The translations under genes were made by a program, and so were the position numbers. Positions 8,663-18,538 of a stretch of DNA of 64,000 nt are shown here, piece by piece; position 1 is the stretch's first letter; each line of letters opens with the position of its first letter. Under the pieces are notes generated by a model. It did no database searches. It was given only the letters and a program-made list of their open reading frames with translations, and was not told the DNA's origin. The stretch comes from Chloroflexus aurantiacus J-10-fl (lineage in GTDB: Bacteria > Chloroflexota > Chloroflexia > Chloroflexales > Chloroflexaceae), in assembly GCF_000018865.1 (NCBI RefSeq), contig NC_010175.1, positions 744,001 to 808,000 on the forward strand, in the 5' to 3' direction.

Positions 8663-8881
8663 CCCAGGTTGCTACCTTTGTCACCACAGAGACACGGAGG
8701 ACACAGAGCATGTGGATAACCCGGATGGCTACCGTGAGACGTGACATAGCACGTCCATGGGAGCTGACTGCTCCCCAAATCATTCATGCGGTTACGCTAT
8801 ACGGTGTTGAGTACAACGTCGTGCTGTTCATCCTGGCCGCCAGCCTCCGTGGCTTGCTTACAGCATAGGTGGCAACTTGGG
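8663..8881. mobile_element. Small inverted-repeat (MITE-like) element with CCCAAGTTGCCACCT ends, copy 1
   Basis: The left end CCCAGGTTGCTACCT (8663-8677) and the right end AGGTGGCAACTTGGG (8867-8881) are inverted repeats matching at 13 of 15 bases. Internal landmarks are CACCACAGAGACACGGAGG near the left end and a CGTCGTG-TGTTCATC block near the right. The same ends and landmarks reappear at 48668-48981, and internal pieces at 45880-46440. No coding potential. The element is 219 bases. Confidence 0.65.
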
Positions 8882-8941
8882 TTATTATAACGTCAATACA
8901 ACGTCAGTCTGATTGTCACCGGCATCACCATCAACCACTCA

Positions 8942-9200
8942 TTGCCCCCAACCCACCCCTCCCGCGCCCGCCAATGCCGTATCGCATGGTTTGGCGTGCA
9001 GAAGCATAAAAGCATAGCTTCTGCATCCTCGCTCACCTCCCCCTGCTTTCTCGCCCCTACTTCCTACTTGCTTCTTCCTAATTCCTATCTCCTACCTCCT
9101 CTCTCCTATTTCCTCCCCTGCTCAACCACCCCTATTCCCTCTCTCCTCCCCCCTACTTCCTATTTCCTATCTCCTATCTCCTACCTCCTCACCCACCCCG
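8942..9200. repeat. Polypyrimidine tract with degenerate TTCCTAY heptamers
   Basis: This spacer is strongly biased to C and T on the plus strand, with many degenerate copies of a seven-base unit (TTCCTAT, CTCCTAC). It is the complement of the GGARRTA purine repeats at 421-458 and 21990-22036. A 119-residue frame over it is low-complexity Leu/Pro/Ser/Tyr without a ribosome-binding site and I do not accept it as a gene. It lies upstream of the tusA-like gene. Confidence 0.6.
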
Positions 9201-9316
9201 CAATAGTTGCAACTCGTACAGAATATGTTGTCACTTCTTTCTGTTTAAGCTCCAGGCAAAATGCTATTCTTATCACAAGAAATGCAATCGGTCAGTGTTG
9301 ACCGCAGGAGGCAACT

Positions 9317-9562
9317 ATGACAACCCCAAACGTAACTATCGACAAAGAGATCGATGCCCGTGGTAGCCATTGCCCTGGGCCAATGATGGAACTGATCCGC
9401 GGTATCAAGAGTGTTCCCCTCGGTTCAGTGGTCGCCGTCCTATCGAGTGACCCTGGTTCAGCCAAGGATATTCCGATCTGGGTGCAGAAGGCCGGTCACG
9501 AGTTTATTGGTGCCTTCCCCGAACAAGGCTTCACCCGTTTTGTTGTGCGGAAAGTGCGTTGA
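9317..9562 (+). CDS. TusA-family sulfurtransferase
   Basis: The 81-residue protein carries the TusA signature around one cysteine: DARGSHCPGPMMEL, followed by the KSVPLGSVVAVLSSDPG strand and a C-terminal FTRFVVRK strand. TusA proteins carry persulfide sulfur on this Cys for tRNA thiolation, molybdenum-cofactor enzymes or sulfur oxidation. GCAGGAGGC precedes ATG at ideal distance. The neighbour 180 bases downstream is an SQR-like flavoprotein, a pairing that argues for sulfide or polysulfide metabolism rather than tRNA modification. Only one cysteine is present, as expected. Confidence 0.9.
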   Translation: MTTPNVTIDKEIDARGSHCPGPMMELIRGIKSVPLGSVVAVLSSDPGSAKDIPIWVQKAGHEFIGAFPEQGFTRFVVRKVR

Positions 9563-9742
9563 TGCACATTGATCCGGGTTCGATACGAGTACGCGCCCAT
9601 CAAAATAATGCGGCGCAAGGTGTATATTGGTTTTAATCTGTACCTGGAGCCTGTCCGCATGCGTCTCACTGACCGGTGCGAAGGCATTGCCTTCGCGCAA
9701 CCCGGTATGGTCGCGCGGCTAAGCTCTTAGAAGGTAACTACA

Positions 9743-10882
9743 ATGACGACGAAACAAATTGTTGTGTTAGGTGGTGGCGTCGGCGGTACTCTGGTCGCGA
9801 ATCTGTTGGCCGGACAGTTGACGCGCAAGCAGGCACAAATTACGTTGATTGATCGTACCGGTAAGCATGTGTACCAGCCAGGCTGGCTGTATGTCCCGTT
9901 CGGTGGCCCACCTCCAGAGCGATGGGAACGCAGTGAACGCTCACTGTTGCGACGCTCAGTAGACCTGATTGTCGGTGATGCTGTGCGTATCGAACCGAAT
10001 GAGCGGTATGTCGAGATGGCAGATGGCACCCAAATACCGTTTGATTACCTGATTATCGCTACCGGTGCACGCCTTGAACCATCTGCTGTCCCTGGCTACA
10101 CGGAAGGGGCGCACCATTTCTACAGCGCCGAAGCTGCGCTCCGTCTCCACGCCGCACTGCGTGAGTTTAACGGTGGAAAGATTGTGATCGGCGTGGCCGA
10201 TATTCCTTACAAGTGTCCTCCCGCGCCACTGGAGTTCACGTTTATGCTTGAGGATGAACTGCGGAAACGTGGCCTGCGCGAGAAGACCGAGATTACCTAT
10301 CTATCGCCGATTGGCCGGGTGTTCACTATTGAGAGCGTGGCCCAGTTTGTCACCCCGATGATGGAAGAACGGGGGATTAACTACGAACTCTTCTTCAACA
10401 CCGAACAGATCGATCCGGTAGAGCGCACCATCTCATCACTCGAAGGAACAACGTTGCCTTACGATCTGCTGGTGCTGGTGCCACCGCATCGGGGCGCACG
10501 CATCATCAGCGAGTCGGGCCTGGGGGATGGCCAGGGCTGGTTGCCCACCAACCGTGAAACACTCCAGCACAAACAGTTTCCCTACATCTACGGCCTGGGT
10601 GATGCCACCGATCTGCCGGTCAGTAAGAGCGGCGCTGCTGCCCACTTCGAGGCCAAAGTCATCGCTCACCGGATTATCGGCGAGATTAAAGGTAAGCCGA
10701 GCGACGAACGGTATCAGGGCCAGGTGATGTGTTTTCTCGAAACCGGCTATGGGCAGGCGACGCAACTGGTCTTCGATTACAATCATCCGCCGCAACCACC
10801 CAAACCGAGTGCGTATTATCACTACGAAAAGGCTCTGCTCAATCGCGCCTACTGGCATTTAGTGCCAACCGGTATCGTGTGA
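9743..10882 (+). CDS. Sulfide:quinone oxidoreductase-like FAD/NAD(P) oxidoreductase
   Basis: The 379-residue flavoprotein has the FAD motif VVLGGGVGGTLVANLL at residues 7-22, the ATG motif DYLIIATGARLEP at 101-113 and a C-terminal flavin motif YIYGLGDATDLPVSKSG at about 281-297. Sequence around QPGWLYVPFGG and YKCPPAP is characteristic of the SQR branch. There are only two cysteines, C158 (in KCPPAP) and C330 (in VMCFLE), corresponding to the redox pair; the third cysteine of classical SQR is absent. There is no membrane segment, but SQRs are monotopic. AAGGT lies about nine bases before the ATG. With the TusA gene upstream it suggests sulfide or polysulfide oxidation to the quinone pool, as inference. 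Confidence 0.8.
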   Translation: MTTKQIVVLGGGVGGTLVANLLAGQLTRKQAQITLIDRTGKHVYQPGWLYVPFGGPPPERWERSERSLLRRSVDLIVGDAVRIEPNERYVEMADGTQIPFDYLIIATGARLEPSAVPGYTEGAHHFYSAEAALRLHAALREFNGGKIVIGVADIPYKCPPAPLEFTFMLEDELRKRGLREKTEITYLSPIGRVFTIESVAQFVTPMMEERGINYELFFNTEQIDPVERTISSLEGTTLPYDLLVLVPPHRGARIISESGLGDGQGWLPTNRETLQHKQFPYIYGLGDATDLPVSKSGAAAHFEAKVIAHRIIGEIKGKPSDERYQGQVMCFLETGYGQATQLVFDYNHPPQPPKPSAYYHYEKALLNRAYWHLVPTGIV

Positions 10883-10988
10883 TCGCATCGACACCCCATG
10901 ACGATACCGCACGGTTATCACTACGACCGGCGTTCAACCCTCGTCTGATTGGCAGTGGGCGGGTAGCTGGCACGGGCACACACTGGCT

Positions 10989-11022
10989 GATGGAGAGATG
11001 GTACCTGCACGATCTCTCCATC
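10989..11022. terminator. 11-bp stem hairpin between the SQR-like and tyrosine phenol-lyase genes
   Basis: GATGGAGAGAT (10989-10999) and ATCTCTCCATC (11012-11022) are perfect inverted repeats with a 12-base loop. It lies about 105 bases after the SQR stop and 97 bases before the lyase start. There is no U-run, so it may be a Rho-dependent end, a leader structure of the lyase mRNA or an operator. Confidence 0.45.
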
Positions 11023-11077
11023 CACCATCCAGACCCACAACAAGCGTGCCCGGTTATCGGAGGTGTCGTACCGCTGA

Positions 11078-12538
<1,461 letters not shown>

Positions 12539-12605
12539 CGACCGGACGGTAAATACTGGTAAATACTGGTGACGTATAGTCACCTTCCCTGTCGCCCAAC
12601 ATCAG

Positions 12606-12631
12606 GGGGCGCACGGCTGTGCGCCCCCCTT
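12606..12631 (+). terminator. Terminator hairpin after tyrosine phenol-lyase
   Basis: GGGGGCGCAC and GTGCGCCCCC form a perfect 10-bp stem with a GGCT loop, followed by CTTATAAG. It lies about 70 bases after the stop codon of the lyase. The downstream T-run is short, so efficiency is uncertain. Confidence 0.65.
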
Positions 12632-12639
12632 ATAAGACC

Positions 12640-13070
12640 CGCTACTGCACACGCTGTTTTTGCCATCACCCAGGCTCCACACCTGAGCGACACCCCACCC
12701 TGCGTAAGCGCCGGTATCGCTCTGGAGGGGGCGTGCTCCCGCCCCCACCGGGGCGGGCCGGGGTGAGGGCGTGCTCCCCCTCACCACACGGGATGATGGA
12801 GGTCGTGCCCGGTATGTCTCCCTCTCACCGGTCTGACAACGCACGCCGCCATCACAACCGCTCGCGTGCTGACCTACCCACATCCCCGCCCGTATGGAGT
12901 GCGGCAGCCATGCTGCCGCGCCAGCCGTGCTCACTGCTCCCGGACACCGGGCAGCGCCGGTCTCTCACGAGAGGATCAGGGCGTGATCTGCATTACCCCC
13001 CTCCCCAACGCATTACCCATAACGATGATGCATACCCGCGTGCGGGACAGGCCGGGGTAGGGGCCTATCT
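12640..13070. repeat. Spacer of GC-rich repeat fragments
   Basis: This gene-free stretch holds GC-rich hairpin arms (about 12725-12790), one copy of the 40-base palindromic repeat containing GCGGCAGCCATGCTGCCGC (12890-12935) and, at about 13008-13050, an isolated fragment resembling one end of the 24.3-kb element (GCATTACCCATAAC followed by a CCCGCGTGC block). No ribosome-binding sites or recognisable protein fragments are present. Confidence 0.6.
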
Positions 13071-13072
13071 CA

Positions 13073-14721
13073 TCACCGCTCACCAATCATCCCTTCACGA
13101 GCATACACCACGCGGCCACCGAGGATCGTCATCTCAACCTGAATCTCTTTTATCTCTTCAACCGGACAGGTGAAGTAATCGCGATCCAGCACCACCATAT
13201 CGGCCAGAAAACCGGGCGCCAGCGGGCCTTTCAGATGCTCTTCGCGCGTCAACCAGGAACCGGCTACCGTGTAGGCAAAGAGCGCCTCTTCACGACTAAC
13301 CGCCTGATCCGGTGCGATGAGTGTTCCCTTCCAGGTCTTTCGGGTGACTAAACTGTACAACCCAATAAACGGATTGAAGTGAACGGTACTCGGCACATCG
13401 CTGGTCGCAATCACCCGAATCCCGCGATCAAGATAGGTTCGCATCGGCTTGTAGCGGGCAGCCAGATCAGGGCCAACATCGCGGAACAGATCATCGCCTT
13501 CATAGTAGATGAAGGTTGGCTGAATCACCACGGCCAACCCATAACGGGCCATGTGTTGCAGACTCTCGTCGGTGGCAAAATAGCCGTGAATGAGATTATG
13601 GCGATGTTCTGCCGGATGCGCCGCCAGCACATCAGCAAACGCACGGGCCGCCTCGTGATGTGCCCGGTCGCCAATCGCATGAATGCCGATGTCCCAGCCC
13701 AGCGTATGCCCAAGGGTAAAAAATTCGCGCAGGTCTGCTGGATCGAGACGGTTGTAATCGTAGACCGATCCTCGCCTACAAAGGGCTGAAACATCCAGGC
13801 CGTATGCGATGTCGTTCCGCCATCAATTGCCATCTTCAGGCCACCAATGCGAAGCCATTCATCACCCAGACCGCTCAGACCACCGAGTGCCCTGGCACGG
13901 GCATCGAGTTCACTGCGCGTTTCACTCTCGCGAAAGCCATGCCACGAGATGAGCAGATTCACGCGCACGGGCAAACGACCGGCACGTCGCGCCGCCAGAT
14001 AAGCCTGAATCTCCCATGGTTGCAGGCCCGGATCGAGAATGCTGGTAATTCCATACGCCAGATACGCCCGACCGGCCATGTCCAGCGCTTCAACGCACGC
14101 ATCCTGCGTCGGACGCGGGATCAGGCGCCGGCAGAGTTCCTTCGCCGCTGCCCGCAAAATCCCACTGGGTGTACCGTCCGCCTCACGTTCGATCTTGCCA
14201 CCTGCCGGCTCAGGCGTACTGGCTGTTATACCGGCCAACTCCAGTGCTCGCGAATTCACCACATCCATGTTGAAGAACCGTTTGAGGAGCACCGGATGTG
14301 CTGTCGTCGCCGCGTCGAGATCGTGACGATTGGGTAATCGGCCCTCTTGAAAGAGTGACTCGTTCCAGCCCTCTCCAATGATCCAGTGACCAGGTGGGGT
14401 AACCGCTGCCGCCGCCCGCACCCGCTCAACCATACCGGCGATGGACGTACAATCATCGAGGCCGATCCGCTGCAACTTCAGGCCCATCTCCAGCATATGG
14501 TTGTGGGCATCGTGAATACCAGGGATAACCGCCCGCCCGTTCAGGTCAATCCGCCGGGTTGACTGACCGGCCAGCGCCAGCACTGCGGCATCGTCACCGA
14601 TTGCCACGATCCGACCATCTTTGCAGGCCACGGCACTACACTGTGGCAATTCCCGGTGGAGCGTATACACGACAGCGTTGTAGATGATCAAATCAGGAGC
14701 CAGATCGCGAGCTATCAGCAT
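13073..14721 (-). pseudogene. YtcJ-like metal-dependent amidohydrolase, frameshifted
   Basis: Two frames together make one amidohydrolase of about 550 residues. The N-terminal frame starts at ATG 14721 (AGGAAG upstream) and has the family's GRAVIPGIHDAHNHM metal motif and GHWIIGEGWNESLF. It stays in frame to FVGEDR near 13766, then loses sense; adding one base at about 13764-13766 restores VYDYNRLDPADLREFF, HAIGDRAHH and the C-terminal frame ending at 13073, which includes VIATSDVPS. Members hydrolyse amides or N-acyl compounds. The gene follows the ROK kinase gene by 26 bases. A single missing base could be a sequencing error, but as given the gene is broken. Confidence 0.8.
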
Positions 14722-14747
14722 AACGCTTCCTTTCTATACCGGGCCGT

Positions 14748-15650
14748 CTATACCCCGCCTGCCGTATGCATCGCCAGCGCAATTGCCCCCAACACGCCGG
14801 CCCGTTGCCCCAGTGCAGGTGGCACAATCAACCTGTCAGGGTGATCGAGAATGTGAGGATGCTGCAAATAACCATTCAGCCAGCGCTGCGTCGCAGCCCG
14901 CACCAATGGAAACATCTGCGGCTGACTCATCACCCCACCGCCGATGATAATGCGTTCCGGCGAAAGGATGCAGAGCAGATTTGCCAGCGCCTGACCGAGA
15001 TAATCAGCTTCGAGTTCCCACGCCGGATGGTCAGCCGGCAGCTCCTCAGCCGGAGTCTGCCAGCGTGCCTTAAGCGCCGGCCCACAAGCCAACCCCTCCA
15101 GACAATCGCTATGGTACGGACAGATACCGGGGAAGGGATCACGCGCCGGATCACGCACCAGACGCATATGCCCCATCTCCGGGTGGATCAAGCCGTGTAC
15201 CAGCTTCCCACCAACCACTGCCCCGCCGCCAATGCCGGTACCGACTGTGATGTACACCGCCACATCGCAGTCACGCGCTGCTCCCCATTGCCGTTCGCCG
15301 AGGAGCGCCACATTGACATCAGTATCGAAGCCTATCGGTCGCCCAAGGGCCTGGTGCAGTGTCCGCACAACATCAGTGTGCGCCCATCCCGGCTTCGGCG
15401 TCGTCGTGATTGAGCCATACGACGGCGAGGCCGGATTGAGATCGACCGGCCCAAACGAACCCACGCCGATGGCCGCCAGGTGTTCCGGTTCGTGGGCACG
15501 AAAAAAGGCGATGGCATTGGCCAGCGTCTCGGCAGGTGTCGTGGTTGGAAAACGCACCTCAGCCCGAATATCATCCGGCCCGGTGCCAATCGCACAAACC
15601 CACTTGGTTCCACCGGCCTCAATCCCACCGTAGAGAGGGGCATGCGTCAT
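14748..15650 (-). CDS. ROK-family sugar kinase, probably fructokinase
   Basis: The 300-residue protein has the ROK phosphate motif [15 protein letters not shown] at the N-terminus, the catalytic region [14 protein letters not shown], the [10 protein letters not shown] motif and a zinc cluster [26 protein letters not shown] (His, Cys, His, Cys). This Cys-x2-x-His-x2-Cys arrangement with that wording is typical of ROK fructokinases (ATP plus fructose to fructose 6-phosphate). GCGAGG precedes ATG 15650. It lies 69 bases downstream of the lysA stop and 26 bases before the broken amidohydrolase, all co-directional. Confidence 0.85.
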   Translation of the reverse strand: MTHAPLYGGIEAGGTKWVCAIGTGPDDIRAEVRFPTTTPAETLANAIAFFRAHEPEHLAAIGVGSFGPVDLNPASPSYGSITTTPKPGWAHTDVVRTLHQALGRPIGFDTDVNVALLGERQWGAARDCDVAVYITVGTGIGGGAVVGGKLVHGLIHPEMGHMRLVRDPARDPFPGICPYHSDCLEGLACGPALKARWQTPAEELPADHPAWELEADYLGQALANLLCILSPERIIIGGGVMSQPQMFPLVRAATQRWLNGYLQHPHILDHPDRLIVPPALGQRAGVLGAIALAMHTAGGV

Positions 15651-15719
15651 ACAAACCTCGCTTCTACCACGAGCAGTTCAGATCGCACCTGCTACGATCT
15701 AACGATACAGACGTATGCT

Positions 15720-17024
15720 TCACCGATCCAGCAACAGATCACGGGCCAGCACATCGGCTTCTGTTTCCCGACGCTGGATCAGACGTGCCTGTCCATCGGC
15801 AACCAGGACGAGGGCCGGACGCGGTACCAGGTTATAGGTACTGGACATACTCAGCGTGTAGGCACCCGCTGTTGCCACTGCCAGCAGATCATCCGGCTGC
15901 ACAGTCGGCAGCGCAATATCGCGTAACAACACGTCACCCGACTCGCAGTAACGTCCACCGACATTAACCGTCATCGCTGGCGGCGAAGCCGGCTTATTGG
16001 CCAGCACCGCACTATAGCGCGCCCCGTAAAGGGCCGGACGAATATTGTCGGCCATACCACCGTCAATATGCACCCAGTGCTCGCCTTTACGACCTACCAC
16101 GCGGTACAAAGCCACACCGGCCCGGGCAACGATGGAACGGCCTGGTTCGACGGTCAAGCGTGGTAACGGTAACCGGTATCGTTCACAGGCTGCACACAAC
16201 GCCGCACTCACCACCTGCGCATAACGACCAATATCGGTTGCCGGCTGATCAGCAGTGTACGGCACACCCAGACCACCGCCAGGACTGAGTTCAACCGGCG
16301 CCACACCAAAGCGATCCCGTATCCGCGCAGCCAGCGCCACCAACACCTCAACGGTCGCCGTCACCTGTTCAAGCGCAAAGAGTTGCGAGCCGATATGCGC
16401 ATGCAATCCCAACCAGCGCAGGCTGGGTGCGGCCAGGGTTTGAGCGACAGCCTCATCAAGCGCCTCCAGGGGCAGGCCGAATTTTGCCGTGGCGCTCCCT
16501 GTAGCGATATGCGCGTGCGTATCCGCTTCGATAGCGGGCGCCACTCGCAACAAGACGCCCTGCGGCGTGGTGAGATGGGATGTAAGCGCGCAGAGTCGCT
16601 GCAATTCGTCAAGGTTATCAACGACAATCGCCCCAACCCGCCACGCAATCGCCCGCTCCAGTTCCTGATCACTCTTCGCATTCCCGTGCAGGTGAACCCG
16701 ATCCATCGGTAGACCCGCTCGCTGCGCCACCAACAACTCGGTTGCTGAAACGACATCCAACCCCAGTCCTTCTTGCGCCACGATCTGGGCCAGCGCCGTA
16801 TTCAACAGCGCCTTCCCGGCGTAATGGACGATTGACGGGCCAGGGTAGGCGGTGGCAAATGCCTGCCGATAGGCACGCATCGCACCGCGCAGCGTCAGAT
16901 CATCAAGCAGATACAGAGGAGTTCCAAACTGTTCGGCCAGCGCAACCGTATCGCAGCCGCCAATCCACAAACGGCCATCAACAACACTTACCGTCTCCGG
17001 CCAGACATGCGACGCCAGTGTCAT
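15720..17024 (-). CDS. lysA: Diaminopimelate decarboxylase
   Basis: The 434-residue fold-III PLP enzyme carries the PLP lysine in VHYAGKALLN (K71), the HIGSQ motif, the glycine-rich phosphate loop ELSPGGGLGVPY and the substrate-binding YCESGD near the C-terminus (GGRYCESGDVLL). It converts meso-diaminopimelate to L-lysine, the last step of lysine biosynthesis. The start overlaps the stop of the upstream HD-domain gene (ATGA at 17021-17024), so translation is probably coupled. GGGGAA serves as ribosome-binding site. Length and motifs are those of a complete enzyme. Confidence 0.93.
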   Translation of the reverse strand: MTLASHVWPETVSVVDGRLWIGGCDTVALAEQFGTPLYLLDDLTLRGAMRAYRQAFATAYPGPSIVHYAGKALLNTALAQIVAQEGLGLDVVSATELLVAQRAGLPMDRVHLHGNAKSDQELERAIAWRVGAIVVDNLDELQRLCALTSHLTTPQGVLLRVAPAIEADTHAHIATGSATAKFGLPLEALDEAVAQTLAAPSLRWLGLHAHIGSQLFALEQVTATVEVLVALAARIRDRFGVAPVELSPGGGLGVPYTADQPATDIGRYAQVVSAALCAACERYRLPLPRLTVEPGRSIVARAGVALYRVVGRKGEHWVHIDGGMADNIRPALYGARYSAVLANKPASPPAMTVNVGGRYCESGDVLLRDIALPTVQPDDLLAVATAGAYTLSMSSTYNLVPRPALVLVADGQARLIQRRETEADVLARDLLLDR

Positions 17025-17659
17025 GCGTTATTCCCCGCCAGACCCAGCCGTGGCGCGGCTGCGCGCAGTGCAGCAATCACCTCGCCGATCAGCGCATCCA
17101 GCTCCATACCAATGACTTCAGCGCCATGCACAATACCTTCGCGGCTGACTTTGGCAGCAAAGGCTTTATCTTTCATCTTTTTGCGCACTGACGAAACTTC
17201 AACGCTATAGATGCTCTTGTCAGGGCGCACTAATGCTACCGCAGTCACAAAACCACTCAACTCGTCAACCGCATACAGCGTGCGCTCCAGCGGCGACTCA
17301 GGCGCGATCCCGCTATAATCGGCATGGCTGAGGATAGCGCGCAAGACTTCAGGCGACCACCCGGCACTGCGTAGATAGGCAACACCGTAGAACGGGTGCC
17401 CCGGCAGTTCGGCAGGTACCTCTTCGCCCCGCAACAGCGCCTCGGCAATCGCAGTTGTAGCCGGCCCGGCCTCCGGCATGTGGGGGTAGCGCTCGAAATC
17501 GAGATCATGAAGCAGCCCAACCGCTGTCCATAAATCGACGTCAGCCCCTTGCTTTGTCGCAAAATGAGTCATACAGGCTGCAACCGCCTCGCAATGCTTC
17601 CGCAGGCTATCCGAGGCGATCCACTCATGCATAATCTGACGAGCTGTATCGGTGAGCAT
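17021..17659 (-). CDS. HD-domain phosphohydrolase
   Basis: The product of about 212 residues has the HD metal motif: H28-like in LRKHCEAVAACM, then LLHDLDFERYPHMPEAG (HD dyad), and downstream His in GHPFYGVAYL and ILSHADYSG. These match HD-superfamily phosphohydrolases acting on nucleotides or phosphoesters. ATG 17659 is preferred because GAGGAG is just upstream; an in-frame ATG at 17677 exists. The last four bases overlap lysA, implying an operon, though a metabolic link is not evident. Confidence 0.8.
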   Translation of the reverse strand: MLTDTARQIMHEWIASDSLRKHCEAVAACMTHFATKQGADVDLWTAVGLLHDLDFERYPHMPEAGPATTAIAEALLRGEEVPAELPGHPFYGVAYLRSAGWSPEVLRAILSHADYSGIAPESPLERTLYAVDELSGFVTAVALVRPDKSIYSVEVSSVRKKMKDKAFAAKVSREGIVHGAEVIGMELDALIGEVIAALRAAAPRLGLAGNNA

Positions 17660-17678
17660 CACGGCTCCTCTTATCATA

Positions 17679-17709
17679 GATGAAGGAACGAGTACCCTGT
17701 TCCTTCATC
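17679..17709. promoter_or_regulatory. Hairpin in the leader of the HD-domain/lysA transcript
   Basis: GATGAAGGAAC (17679-17689) and GTTCCTTCATC (17699-17709) form a perfect 11-bp stem with a nine-base loop, 20 bases upstream of the ATG at 17659. It could be an operator palindrome, a leader hairpin or the terminator of something now lost. No long-range riboswitch-like structure is evident. Confidence 0.45.
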
Positions 17710-17824
17710 ATACCACGTTTATCCGAAAGCTATACAATCTGTCCAGGCAACGCATACTGGTGAACTTTCGTTATGTCAAATCTGGTGTCACAGAAGTCAT
17801 TGCACACTAACACTTGATCGCAGA

Positions 17825-18480
17825 TGCCCCTGAGCGCGAATACGCCGACCCGGCCTTCCCGCTGCGCACACCGTGGGATCACAACCGTTACCAGACAGAA
17901 TTGCCCGTGGCGTGCGGTATGGAGTGCGGCAGCCATGCTGCCGCGCCAGCCGTGCTCACGATCCGGCGCGTGGTACAGCGTTAACCCTGTTGGCCACAGG
18001 GATGCTGTGTGTGCTCATCACGATTGTGGAGTCTGTCAGGCTAGCCAACGATCACACCAGCACTGCCCCTGAGCGCTGATGCGCCGACCCGGCCTTCCCG
18101 CTGCGCACACCGTGGGATCACAACCGTTACCAGACAGAATTGCCCGTGGCGCGCGGTATGGAGTGCGGCAGCCATGCTGCCGCGCCAGCCGTGCTCACGA
18201 TCCGGCGCGTGGTACAGCGTTAACCCTGTTGGCCACAGGGATGCTGTGTGTGCTCATCACGATTGTGGAGTCTGTCAGGCTAGCCAACGATCACACCAGC
18301 ACTGCCCCTGAGCGCGAATACGCCGACCCGGCCTTCCCGCTGCGCACACCGTGGGATCACAACCGTTACCGGACAGAATTGCCCGTGGCGCGTAGTATGG
18401 AATGCAACAGCAGGGCTGCCGCAGCAGCCCTGCTCTCGATCACGTGCGTGTATCAGCGGTTCCCCCACAATTCACGGAGG
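17825..18480. repeat. Tandem array of a 239-bp repeat (2.7 copies)
   Basis: Units begin with TGCCCCTGAGCGC at 17825, 18064 and 18303, an exact 239-base period. The first two units are almost identical; the third diverges after about 90 bases and degrades by 18480. Each unit contains the 40-base GCGGCAGCCATGCTGCCGC palindromic repeat and a block (GTGCTCATCACGATTGTGGAG) related to sequence in the 24.6-25.1 kb element module. The period is not a multiple of three and no frame has a ribosome-binding site, so the array is non-coding. Confidence 0.85.
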
Positions 18481-18538
18481 CAACACGCCTGTAGACCGGT
18501 CCGGCTGTTTAACCTTCCGTCAAGACTTGCTCCTATCA

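Noticed and set aside
8942-9301. 119-residue plus-strand open frame
   Set aside because: Low-complexity Leu/Pro/Ser/Tyr translation of a polypyrimidine tract without a ribosome-binding site.
9569-9600. GGGTTCGATACG as a possible tRNA T-loop
   Set aside because: No acceptor stem, anticodon arm or CCA end can be built around it.
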